A stretch of 64,000 bases of DNA from Arachnomyces sp. PD_36 (taxonomy: Eukaryota > Ascomycota > Eurotiomycetes > Onygenales > Arachnomycetaceae), in assembly GCA_032988195.1 (NCBI GenBank), contig JANTQE010000001.1:1116001-1180000 (forward strand). Direction: 5' to 3'. Positions within the stretch are counted from its first letter, which is position 1; every line of letters starts with the position of its first letter. Positions 23,799-35,039 of this stretch are shown piece after piece. The position numbers were made by a program, and so were the translations under genes. The notes under the pieces are model-generated. The model made no database searches and was not told the DNA's origin. It was given only the letters and a program-made list of their open reading frames with translations.

Positions 23799-24273
23799 TC
23801 ACTGCAGCCCACCATTTCTATAAGCCAGGGCCCGAGCCGGCCCCGAAGTCCGTCGATCGCGTCCCACTCGACCTCCCTCGTAGCTCTCCGGACTACTCCC
23901 ACCACTTCGACTCCCACCGCTCGTCGACGTATCGGTATCATCGGGGTAACGATTTCTCCGACCCGTTCCAATCGCAACGGGTATCCCCTGCACAATTCCT
24001 CCGTGGTCGTGGCCAGCAGGGTACATTCCGTCGTTGACCGAGAAATTACGACAGATCAGGTAGGCACGCATAGCCGCATTCTCGCGGGCCAGGGTCTCGG
24101 TCTCGCAAACGACATCCGTTTGATATTCGCGGTTATTGACGCGCACGACGCATGTGTAGCCGGTGGTGGAACCGTACGATTCGTAGAGAGGGTCTGGCCA
24201 GCGGCGCCGTCGGCAGAGACCTACGTAGAATTTGTTATTGGCTGTATAACCTTGATGTGTGCCTGACACCCAT
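23799..24273 (-). CDS. dsRNA-binding-domain protein, start uncertain
   Basis: The frame encodes a double-stranded RNA-binding motif: RRRRWPDPLYESYGSTTGY, then VVRVNNREYQTD and the second helix LARENAAMRAYLICRNF, followed by a Gly, Ser and Arg rich tail of about 70 residues. The start is a problem. No ATG lies in the domain frame after the in-frame TAG just upstream; the nearest ATG (24271-24273) is out of frame. A 49-nt intron (GTGTCA to TACGTAG) between ATG-G and GTCTCTGCC would restore frame and give MGLCRRRRWP, but its donor is weak. An upstream exon is the other option. TATATAA lies 35 bp before that ATG. The dsRNA-binding fold is clear; the gene model is not. Confidence 0.6.
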
Positions 24274-27200
24274 CGTCTCTATTGCTTTCTCTTTTCTTTT
24301 CTTTTTCTTATATAGGAAAACGACAAGGACATCTTGAGAGATCCGGGTATTCAAATGTCAGGCTGAAGCTTATCTCACAGCCTGAACGAGTTTTGGTTTT
24401 CTTTCTTTTTCTTTTTCCTCTTGAGGGAACCAAGTAAAAGGGAGAAAGTAGCCAAACACGACAGAGCGGAATATACGCCTTAGGATAGAATCTGATAATC
24501 GAACCAGGACACTGGAACATGGTCTTTGCATAATCCCCCGACCATTGGATGATGAACTCAGGGGCAGAAAGGTCGCTTATGGGCAGGGGTTCTTCTGGAT
24601 GTAGGGCAACATACTCGCAAGGTATAAAATGTAGTACATCTTCGACGGCAATATCTGGTCCGAAAAGGTGTCTATCTCAGATGGGCAGGAAGGTGAACCC
24701 TTTGATGCCCGACCCTCTTTGCAATTGACCCGTCTTTGGCAGAGGAAACCTCGGTGTTGTCGCTAAGACCAGGGCCCGGAGAGAAAAGGAAAGAAACGTG
24801 TGATGGAAAGAACGAAGAACAACTCTGGGACTTAGGAAGTTTTGATGCCCAACGGAGTCAGCAGTGATACAACCATGGATATGGATAGCTTTTTTGTTTT
24901 TAGGAATTATGGCTTCTTCGGAAAGAAAAAAGAAAAGCAGTTCGCAGATTGGTAAGTGAACTGGGGAGGCCAATTGATCAATAAAAAGGCAACGGGAAAC
25001 AGCACATGAGGATTCGACACAGCGCGTCTACCAAAACGAGGGACTCGCCACTGTGGTGGACAGCGGAGCAAGCCTGCTTTAATGCACACCCCGAAATAAA
25101 CCGGTGGGGCTGAAAATAAACGGCCAGATGAATTGAACGAGGGATTCATCAAAAAAAAAAGCCCTTCCGGAGACTGGTCGACGCAGCGAGAAACAGATTG
25201 CGAGGTATTTTTAATGTTTTTCGCTTGAATAGAGTCTGTCAATGCTGACTTTTGATGTGCTGGCATGAATTTTTGCCAGTTGATGGAACGGAGGAGATCG
25301 AGAGACTTGCTCTATCGACCTATCAGGAATTGGTTGGTTGCCGATCCAGGCGTCAAAAGATTGCCTCTTCGTTCGGAGAGAATTCAGAACAACTGTCCCT
25401 CCCCAAGGCCCACCATCGCTGCAGAACGGTGTCAGTGATGTGTGAATCATTCGCTCTTACCAGGTCAGTCCCTTGAGAGTACAGTCATTAGGGGGTACAG
25501 GCAGGATGCTACAACACAACCCCGCAGTGCATCAGAGGTATCGCCGGCTCGGAGACACGAAGAATATTTGCTTTGATCCTCCGCTAATGCAATTTATAGT
25601 AACGAGGTCGATTGTTGATTCGCATTCCGCAGAAGGCGCCCAGCACGGGTGAAACCTGGGTGTGAACTTTCTGCGGGCAGTTTGTTGGTCTCGTCGGCCA
25701 GAACCATAAATAAGTACCTAGCCAAAATCAATTCTTCCTTGCTCGAAAGAGATTGATAGCTCGGTAAATCTTCCGAAGAAGCCGCTCCCCGAGGGAAAAA
25801 AGGGCAGTCAGACCGCTTCCTCGGGATTTTTCTGAGCAAACAAGAGCATCAGAGGTGCAAAGGAGAGGAGGCGTGATTAGAATCGAGACCGACCCTGTTT
25901 TGGAGAGACCAACCGAAGCGTAGAATTTACCTTTTCGATAACTTCGATTGAACCATGGTTCAGTTCGTTAATCTTGCACCTTGAAGGAGAGAGGGACTTG
26001 AGAAAACGAGCCCCCAATCAGCCCGTTGGTGCATCGACAGGCATCGGATGCAATGATGAGTTGTCAATCGGTGGTCGCTTCAGAACAGCGGGGAAACACA
26101 TGCGTCGCGTTCCAGAAATAAATGATGCATGATTGCATACCGATGTCGCGACGGGGTGAAGTGTATTGTTCTTGGTATCATTTATTATTCTTTTTTCCCC
26201 AATTCCCGCGAAGGATGATAAGGGATGGAAAAAGGGACAGGAGATGAGGTTCTGGTCGAGTCTATCTTTCATTGCGCAATCCCTGAAGTTCGTAGAAGGC
26301 GAAGCAGAATGTTCTTTTTCATCCGATTCTTCTTTTCTTTTTCTCGTCTTCACCGTTCGAAGAGACGCCAATTGTCCAATCCGAGACTAGCGTATTCTTT
26401 AAATCTACCGCCTTCAAATCCTCACACGATGGATGATGGATAAAAAGATTCTCTCAAACATCCTTCAACGGCTCACAGAAAACACAGGACAGTTTCAATG
26501 GCCCAGGATGAGACACGGAAATATCCTGTGTGATATAAGTGATAAGCCCGGGAAGGAAAAGAGTGAAAGTGATACTCCCAACGGGCGAGGTGTTACAACC
26601 CGCTTCGATCAGGGTTGGATTGCTGCAGGCAGAATTGAACCGACTGGGGCCTACAGACAGCCTACTGTCCTTTTTTCTCTCTCCTCAACCCTCCCTTGGA
26701 AGCCAGGAAATGCACAATACATTGCACGCATATGTATATCGTGTACACAGCCCATTCCATCCCTTCCATTCTTTTTTTTAATCTTATTTTCCTTCTCTGC
26801 ATCCTTTGAACCGATTTAACGCACAGATGAGATTGGGGTAAGAGGGGATGACTTTGTGCGTCCCCCCTTTCCGTCTGTTCGGCGTACCAGGTAGACGGGC
26901 TGTTGGGAGAGACTGGAATATGAGTCATCAATATCTTGCAAAGGACTGAATCTCATGCCGAGGAGCAACCGGGACTCTTTGATTACGATGAACGAGAAAG
27001 GCAAGTCCAGAGACGAGGAGAGAGCGAGAGCGCGAGAAAGACCCCGTATTGTGGGAATGTGGGAATCAAACATCCTTTGGACGAACGAACGGCGATGATG
27101 ATGATGATGATGTGTATCCGTGTCACCCAAGATCTTCAAGAGAGAAAAAAAGACGAGAGTCTGATATCCACTCGTTGGAGATGTGCGTAGATCATTGAAA

Positions 27201-28215
27201 GGTTTATTTTGATACTGGAGACTTTGAGTTTTTTTCGTAGTTTTTGTGGTCTCTGCAGATCGATGAGGAGGGAATAAATGGATGGATGGGAATGCCGGTG
27301 AAGATTGGAATTACTTATTATCGTGTCAATCATGATGGAGACGGGAGGAGATGGGATGGGACGGAATGAAATGAGACCTATTTTGGGTTGAGAGAGACAG
27401 AGGGAGGGAGATATGTCAGATTTTGTTGTGAGAGGGTCTATTTTTTGTCCGTTGTGGTTTCACGAAGTTATCTTGCCCCTCCCGAAAGACCCAGGCCCTC
27501 TGGGGTTGGCAGGTTGCCACTGATCTATTTTATTCTTCCTATTTTAACGGTGGATGGGAAGTGAGCGAGTCGATATCACCACGGCTTTTAGGAAGAGAGA
27601 GATTTAATCTCGAGGTAAATTTGAGCTCACTCATACTCGATTTACTCAAAGCGTATGCTTTGCTCTTCTTCAAACCGTGATTGAGTGCTCAACAGCTCCG
27701 GAGACCTGTCAAACTCCCCCACATCGAAAAGGCTGGAAAAGAATTGACCATAGATAGACGTCGACATATGAGATGCATGAGAGCCTCGTCCAAATTGAAA
27801 TGTTTATGGAGTTTCTTGATTTTCATGCTTGGGCTTTTTTTGGGTTGGTATTTTCTCCAACATCTTTTCCCTCTTTTCCCTCTCCCAATATCCTTGCGTT
27901 GTTGGGTTGGTTGGAGTCGTAGACGATTTTTATGCCCCGTAATCTTGGAATTCATAATAATGACTACGACGAAGCAGTGGGTTGGTTGCACAGGCGGAGA
28001 GTCGGATAAGAGAGCAATGGAATGGTAAGCTTTTCCTTCATCCTCCTCCGTTTGTTCCTTGGAACACCTCCAGCATATCAAATCACCAGAGTTCGGCTAA
28101 TCGCGGATATAAAACAGGGCTTGAATGTGAAATTATGGCCATAGATGTACATATATAAAATGCCGAGATATGAGAGTCTAATCACCCCACCTTCAAGGGG
28201 AGGAAAGGGCATCAT
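24274..28215. other. 3.9 kb gene-poor spacer
   Basis: Contains the upstream region of the dsRNA-binding gene and the 3' flank of the farnesyltransferase gene. No frame above about 130 codons and no recognisable domain is found. A GAT microsatellite lies at 27094-27112. Several poly-A, poly-T and GGGA-rich tracts occur near 25150, 26170 and 27350. Confidence 0.45.
27094..27112. repeat. GAT trinucleotide microsatellite
   Basis: Six GAT units plus one base in non-coding sequence. Confidence 0.85.
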
Positions 28216-30253
28216 TCACAGTGTTCCCGGGTTTGATTCGTACCACTTCTTCATATCTTCCGCGGCGGCATGGGGGATGACGAATATTGGGTGGATGGCG
28301 TTTAGTTTGTCGGCGGCGTCGAATACGTGGTCCTTTGTTTCTTGTTGTGTTTGAGTCTCCTTCTCGGTATCGGTGGTGGTAGGGGGAGAGGGTATATCAC
28401 TCCAAGAAAATGCCGAGGAAAGAGTTCGAGTTATCGACGAGTCACGGGTGAATAAGTGATCATTTTGAGTATTGCTTAGGCCAGCGAGGATATAACATGT
28501 GTGGTAAGAATCGGGGAATCTTTGTTTCTTGTCAGCAGCCGTACTAGGTAGACGAGGACATAGGGTTACTGGATACTAACTTTCCGGGTTTGTCCCGTAA
28601 TCCACCCATTTTAGCTTGACAGCACCCGAGGATGTACCTTACCAACCCTTCTTGGTGATATAGAGGCGGAGGTAGAGCCCCTCCTAGTTGTGGTTGCGTA
28701 CCAACCAAAGCTGCTTGGATCAGAGGAAAGCAACTCCCAACCCAGTGGCTGTAGCACCCATCAACCAGTTTGTTGGTTCTCCCGGAGAACCCACCCTCAG
28801 GGGCATATTGCCGTGCCGAGAGCCAGGATATGAGAAGGGGGAGATCCATATATCTAGATGCTATTAGTTTCAGCCCTTGATCTCAGGGGTAGCATTCTCT
28901 GCGTACTTATTAAGCATTTCCCGTGGTTCCCCCAGTATACATAGACAAGCTAGGGCACAGAAAGCATAGGCACCATGTCCTTCCGTGCCCGGACTCCCTG
29001 AGATACCGCCCTCATAAGTTTGACCTAGCCGTATCGTCAGCAACTCAGCCAAATTGGAAACATGGAATCTTCAATTCTCACATCTCGATAAATACTCCGG
29101 TAGCCCATCCAGAAAGGTGTTAAATCCGAACTTCCTGGCTTCCGCCTCCGGCGGTAATTCGAGTGGAAGGTCCAGTAAAGCGATGATTACCATCGCACAA
29201 TATGCACCCCTATATCACTTAGCTAAGGGTCATCATATCTTCATGACGCAGACAATCATACCGTACGTCCTGCTCTCCACCAATGGAAACCTGGAAACCG
29301 CCATCGGGTTGCTTCAAGCTTCCCAGCCATTTATACCTAATAATCTCGTTATTAGAATCCGATATGTACTTCACATACAGAGAAGGAGGGTGGAACTTAC
29401 ATTGTCGGCCGATTAACCAGCCTATATGCATCCTCACCCCCAGCCATGGCCAGGCTCAGAATCACGGCATATGAGGGAGCGCAGTGCGACATCTGGCCGT
29501 GACCACCTCCGAACCCTCCGGTGGCATTCTGCATCGGAGCAAATGTCGCCACAACACTATCAAATTCAGGCTCAGCGTAAATATTCTAGGAGCCGGCTTC
29601 TCGGGAATGGGGGGTTTGACGATATGCGACGTCGAAGGCCCCCAGCCCAGCCCCGGAGGGGAATCCGCACAAACTTACCGTTCACGAAGCTGTACGATAT
29701 CTTCACCCAGCAGGGACATCCCCGTCAGAGCCCAATAGACCATCCACGGCCTACTTGAGTCCAGCCCTACGAACTTCCCCGGAAACTCTTCGAGGGAGTC
29801 ATATAGGTACTCTATATGATCATCCCAATCGAGTCTCGGCACACCGAATCCATTAAATGGTCCATCTTGATCACTTGCAACCCCTTTTAAATAAGGCAGA
29901 CACTCCTGCACTGTTGAGTCTTGAAGCTTCGAAGTTTCTGTTTCCAAGAGGTCCCGGATGGGAGGTGATTGTGTAAAAAGTTCTGGGACGTTTCTGTGCG
30001 AATCTTGGTCTTGAGGAGGGGCGATAGAGGCGGTCGGAGTGTTAGTTTCCATGTCGCGCTTATCTGGGATCGAAGATCCCTGATCTTGGAACTCGGGCGG
30101 GAGCTCGACGAGCCTGCTTGTTGGTTTTGGCTTTGGCTTTGGCGGGTTCTTGGTTGGCCTATTCTCTGATGCGGTGTGGGACACGAGGCGGTTGCTGGTG
30201 GGAAATCGAACCCGGCGGCGGCGATGTTTTCCTGGGACTGGGATACTGGGCAT
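28216..30253 (-). CDS. ram1: Protein farnesyltransferase beta subunit
   Basis: Catalytic subunit that attaches farnesyl to CaaX cysteines of Ras, a-factor and lamins-type targets, in complex with the shared alpha subunit in the cytosol. Seven exons on the minus strand (30253-29679, 29556-29401, 29336-29262, 29209-29082, 29024-28907, 28853-28581, 28519-28216) keep frame throughout and give 542 residues. Prenyltransferase repeats are visible: GLDSSRPWMVYWALTG, GGFGGGHGQMSHCAPSYA, KQPDGGFQVSIGGEQDVR, CQTYEGGISGSPGTEGHG and APEGGFSGRTNKLVDGCYSHW. Zinc ligands are Asp 382 and Cys 384 (DGC) and His 448 (YHTCY). The 110-residue N-terminal part is Pro and Lys rich and variable. A longer start at 30363 through a 38-nt intron would also keep frame, but that intron is unusually short. 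Essential or growth-critical in most fungi (family knowledge). Confidence 0.95.
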
Positions 30254-32582
30254 TTGAGGATATGTCGCTCTCTTCTCTATATTTGCCTCTGGCGCTACGT
30301 CTGAGGGAGAAGTAGCTGTTGGTTCATGTTTTCCTTACTGTTGTTACATTGTGTCTTTGCCATGGTTTGCTGGTTGAAGAATGCGAAAGTATATTCGCCA
30401 AACTGAAAGACAACGAAAGAATGACTACATCAAGAGGAACCGCACAGAATTATATTTTAACTGTCATTTCTATCATGGTTCATCCATCTTGAATATTTCT
30501 GAGCGAGACTGACGCTATATTCTACTTGCATCTTGCGTTGAGCATAGGGCGTTGATAGCCTACGATATATATTTAAAATGAGGGGTCTATGCCACCAAAA
30601 AGCCGAAAACCAAGACCACGAGCGATGGAAGAGCTGGTCACAAAAGACGGCAACTGAATCGCTTCTGACAGCTGCTATCTCCCGCCCTCAAATCCAAGAT
30701 CCCCTCGATCGGGTGAGAGTTTGATAAACAGCCAATAGTACAAAAGTCTACGACTCATGAATGACCTCCGTCATGAGATTTCTTGAACAACCATCTCAAT
30801 CCCGAGTCTGCAGCCACGGGCGCGAAGATCTCGGCGAACAAGTCAGGCCATGATCAAAGCGTCAAATAGAAAGTTCGTGATAGACGACGGTGGCGGAGTC
30901 AACTTTCAAATGCTTCATGAATGCCTTGAATTTACGTTGGAATGGGGGGCTTATCTAGTTTGGCGCGTCCGAGGAAGACGCCGCAATTTGGGTCCTCTCC
31001 AGGGATCGAGGGAATTTGGGCATTCAAGAAGACCCAGGATGATGCACATATTGATAGTTTCTACGGGGTATGCAGGCCTTTTCCTGAACCTCTCACAGCA
31101 GTGGCACCCTACATCTGCGAGGCAGACAGGTCGCAGAAGCGAGGTAGGCGGGTAGGGCAGGAAAGCTTCGAGGCCAACACTGCCTCCATATCTGAAGTGC
31201 GGGAAGAGGAATCGAGATAGAATTTCTTCTTTTTCCGGTTTCTGTTCTTGCTTTCCGTGAGAGATTCGTGCGTCGGTGGGGGAGAGCTACGGATCTTCCT
31301 GGTCAAAGACCTTAGACATCTGAGTGTCAATGTTGGTGCAGGATGTGTTCACCACAAGCCCTGCCAGATCGGCTATCCCCACACAAGGCGAAATCTGTGC
31401 GTATGAAGCAAAAAGAACGATATGTTTCGAAGAGCAAATCGAGTGAGCTTTATATGAGATCTGGAGGGGGATGGACTTGATCTTTTCGAGCACATGTCTG
31501 GCAGATTGAGAAAAAGAAGAAGGTCTTCCGGGGCATCTCTTCTTCCCACGACGAAGTGACAGATCCGTTCGCCAACAGATCTGGGTCATGCGTTTCCCTT
31601 GTTGGTACGAGGGAGTGGCAGGAAGGAAGGAAAGTCCAGCGGGCTGTTGGCGGGTTGTGGGGCGCACAGCGGGGGGTGCATTGGGTTGTGCAGACACGAA
31701 GAGACCACTGGGCTTCGTCGATGTTAATGCAACGCACCTGGTGGTCAACAGACCATCCGACTGGGCGAGCTGATGTTGCTTCTCACCAGAATATGGTTAG
31801 GTAAGCAGGTCGATGGGACCATAGCAAGGGCTTAAAAGGTGCACACTGTGCAAGTACCGGTACGTGCACGGAGAAAGAGCTGCATGGCCCGTTCGGTTAA
31901 TAAGATCCACTGGACGTGGAAATATGCTGCACGATGCATACCACCGTCGCTCTTCTGACAAGCCCCAGTTGGGGAAAGCTTTTACCACAAATACCAAAAA
32001 GATACTCAGAAACACACACAAATGAGAAGAAACGTCGGGTTTCTCAGAGGTATCATACCAGTATTCCCAGCCCTCTCAGGCCCAACCAGAAACCGTCACC
32101 AGGTTAATCCTTGTCCTGCCACTTACCCGGCGTCCACGGCGTCCACGGCGTTCATCGAAACTTTCTTGCTGCGACTTCCTTCACCGCCGCTTCACTTCAC
32201 CACCACCGCCTTCCTTTCTCCGGGCTTGCTTGCCCTTCTCTCTCCCACCTTTTCCCACCTCTCTCTTCTTCCCCCTCCGATACGCCTATTTCCTCTTTTG
32301 CTCTCTCTCTCTTTCCCTGCCTCCCCCACCGCTCTCATGGAAAAACTAATCCTCCCGAGTTCCTTTCGTCGTATGTAATCACATCGTAAGGGAAAAACAT
32401 CTTCTTCCTCTTTTCCCTCGTCCTCCTCGAACTTCCTTTCCTTCTTCCTTCCCTTCCTCAGGCTTTCACGCCTTCCTCTCCCCCCTACCCAACCAACGTC
32501 TTATACTCTTTTGTTCCCCCCTTCTTGCCAATCACTTGGGTCGCTGTTCCTCGTCCATAGAGTGAGCAGAGTAACCGCAATC
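30254..32582. other. Divergent spacer between ram1 and the Zn2Cys6 gene
   Basis: About 2.3 kb that must hold both promoters. From about 32110 to 32520 the plus strand is almost pure pyrimidine with long CTT, TCC and CCTT runs, typical of a fungal leader upstream of the ATG at 32583. A minus-strand frame at 31287-31748 has no domain and is not called. GTCCACGGC is repeated directly near 32130-32150. Confidence 0.5.
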
Positions 32583-35039
32583 ATGGCCAACGTTGATCCT
32601 ACCAATGACGGCCTCGTGGGCTTCGATTACGATTCTCGAGGCTATCTGACCTCGCAGTCGTGGCCCGTGCCGGTCGACCACGATCTTACACACCAAAGAC
32701 AAGATGAGAGACGGGATATGTCAACGTTACAGACCAGTGGCCATGTATACGAGCAAACGGCTGCTGCCCACGATCCAAATTTGATTGCAGACTGGCAGTT
32801 CCAACCGCTACATTCGCAGCTTCAGCACTACCATGAGGATACGACGTCCGCTCCACCGTTCTCGTCAAGTTACGGGGTCCCGTTGCAAGCATCTCCCATT
32901 GATCTCATGCCGTCCGATCAAACGCATCTCGACCAGGGTCTTCTCGATGGATCGTACCTCTCTCTATCGGCCCCGGTGGACATGATGCCGTTCAACTACC
33001 AAGGTTTCCACGCCGAGTTGATGACATATCCCCACCCAGCGACTACGTCAACGAGCATGCCCTATCCCTCACATACGCATGGCCTTCCAGACTACTCTCC
33101 TACCGACACATGTCTCGAGGTGGGCTCATTACCGAGCTCAGGTAGCGACAACGGGTGGAGCATGATCGACAACCGCTGCTCAATGGATTCGTCTTTCCGG
33201 GAACCAGACATGTTCATCAACCCCAACCAAACACTTCACAACCGAACCCCATCGGAATCTTCATATTCAGACCTAGAACGGCCTAGAACTTCGTTTACTA
33301 CTGGTGGCTTTGTCGACCTATCACAGTCGATCAGCTCTCCCAGCTCAGTAGCTACGCTAGAGTCTGAATTTGGAGCCGCGATGGTTCGCAGGAAGTCGCG
33401 GGATGATAACTCACGTGGATCACGGTCCCCCGTTGCGGTTAGCCCGGTTGCGATCGTCCGACCTGTCCCGGCACCAGCTAAGACAACGACCTCGCCGACG
33501 CGGTCACCGACGCAAGGGTCGGGTTCCCCGCCAAGTAGGAAGGGATCTCGTCGAAGCCCCATCGCTGCCAAGAACGCGGAAACGAAGGTACGGAAGCAAT
33601 CCAACAAACCGGAAACGACAGAGAAGCGCGTTGGAAAGCGGAAGGGGCCCTTGAAGCCAGACCAGAGGAAGCAAGCGAGTGAAATACGTAAGCTAAGGGC
33701 TTGTCTGCGGTGTAAATTCTTGAAGAAGACTGTAGGTTCCCCGATCAATCTTGCATCTGGGTTTTTACTAACTCCAAGTAGTGCGATAAGGGAGAGCCGT
33801 GTGCTGGATGCAAGCCGTCTCACGCAAGGTTGTGGCAGGTTCCATGCACCAGAATCGATATCAAGGAGATCGGGTATTTCTTGAAGGATTGGAACGCGGA
33901 TTACGAACGTCACATCTCGCTAGGATTCTCTGTCGGCAACATCAAAGGATTTTCGTCAACTGAAAGAACCCTCTTCGTTACCCATGGTTTTGGCCAGATG
34001 CTGCCAATCAACGCTCGGGAAGTTTATGTTCGCGATGACTCCTGCTTCAACCTCGACTGGGTTGAGAGTCTCAACGGACCTACCCAACACGAGATCGCGA
34101 CTGCGAAACTATCGGCGGGAATGGAAGGAATTTCCACAGCTATGCTTTCTGATTACCTCGACCGACACATCGACGGCAACGGTAGTTTCGAGAAGTTTGT
34201 CGACGACTATTTTGAAGGCACTCCTTTCTTGACACAAATGCTGAAGACTGCCTTCCGGTACTATTTCCGCACCCAGATCCCCGTGATCCGCAAAGCACTG
34301 AAGCTGGTTCTCGCCTATAACCTAACGCTTCACGTGACTATGGTCGAGGGTATCGGAGAGGAAGAAATCTTCCACGGCAAGATCAAGGACGAGAGGTCTA
34401 AGTTCTACGGCAAGACCGTGGCTCCGGTGATGATTAACTTCCAGGTGAAATGTGCTATGGCAAACATGTGGCGCGAGCTGCAGAAGGATGTTCTTGAGGA
34501 GCTTTCCGCCCTCTACTCGAGTGTATACAGTGGAGACAAGCTCAAGAACTGGCCTACGATTTTCATCCTGGCGTCGATCTTGCTCGCCATATGGGAAGAA
34601 ATGCAATTCGACTGTCACTACCGCGTGCCGGTGAGTACCCTGTTCACTTGGGTATCCATTTATGCATATCGCTAACAATTCTCTAGGATCCTGCTGCTGT
34701 GGACAAGTTCTGCACGGATATGGAAACCACACCTGTTGGTGTCATTGTCGGACTGTTCCAGGCAATCTCGCAGAAGCTCCCCCCGTTCACTGAATGGGAT
34801 ACTCAAAAACACCATCAACTACTTAACTCTAATGCGGACGTGTGCAATACGATGACCGAAGTCCGCCAGCATGTTACCCAGCATGGTAAGTCGACTATAG
34901 CATACCTTTACCTCCCCAAGTTACTAATATCATATCAGAGGCCTACCTTCGGACCCGCCCTAATGTCACGTTCAACCGTAACGACTTCGACTGCTTATCC
35001 AATAAGTTCGTCTCCAAACTTGTTATTCGCGCCAATTAA
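32583..35039 (+). CDS. Zn2Cys6 transcription factor with central zinc cluster
   Basis: Four exons (32583-33731, 33782-34630, 34687-34885, 34939-35039) join in frame to give 765 residues. The first 370 residues are low complexity and rich in Ser, Pro, Gln and His (possible activation region), ending in basic segments. A binuclear zinc cluster follows at about 374-405: CLRCKFLKKT, then CDKGEPCAGC, and a sixth Cys in QVPCTRID. The spacing is C-x2-C-x6-C-x5-C-x2-C-x11-C; the last gap is longer than the usual 6-8. The first intron splits the cluster after KKT. The C-terminal 350 residues (from IDIKEIGYFLKDW) are helical and probably regulatory. The cluster lies mid-protein rather than at the N-terminus. 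Targets are unknown. Confidence 0.88.

Noticed and set aside
31287..31748. 153-codon minus-strand frame
   Set aside because: No recognisable domain or splice partners; lies in the divergent promoter region.
32785..32985. Alternative frames inside the Zn2Cys6 and polyubiquitin genes
   Set aside because: They overlap well-supported exons in other phases and have no domain.
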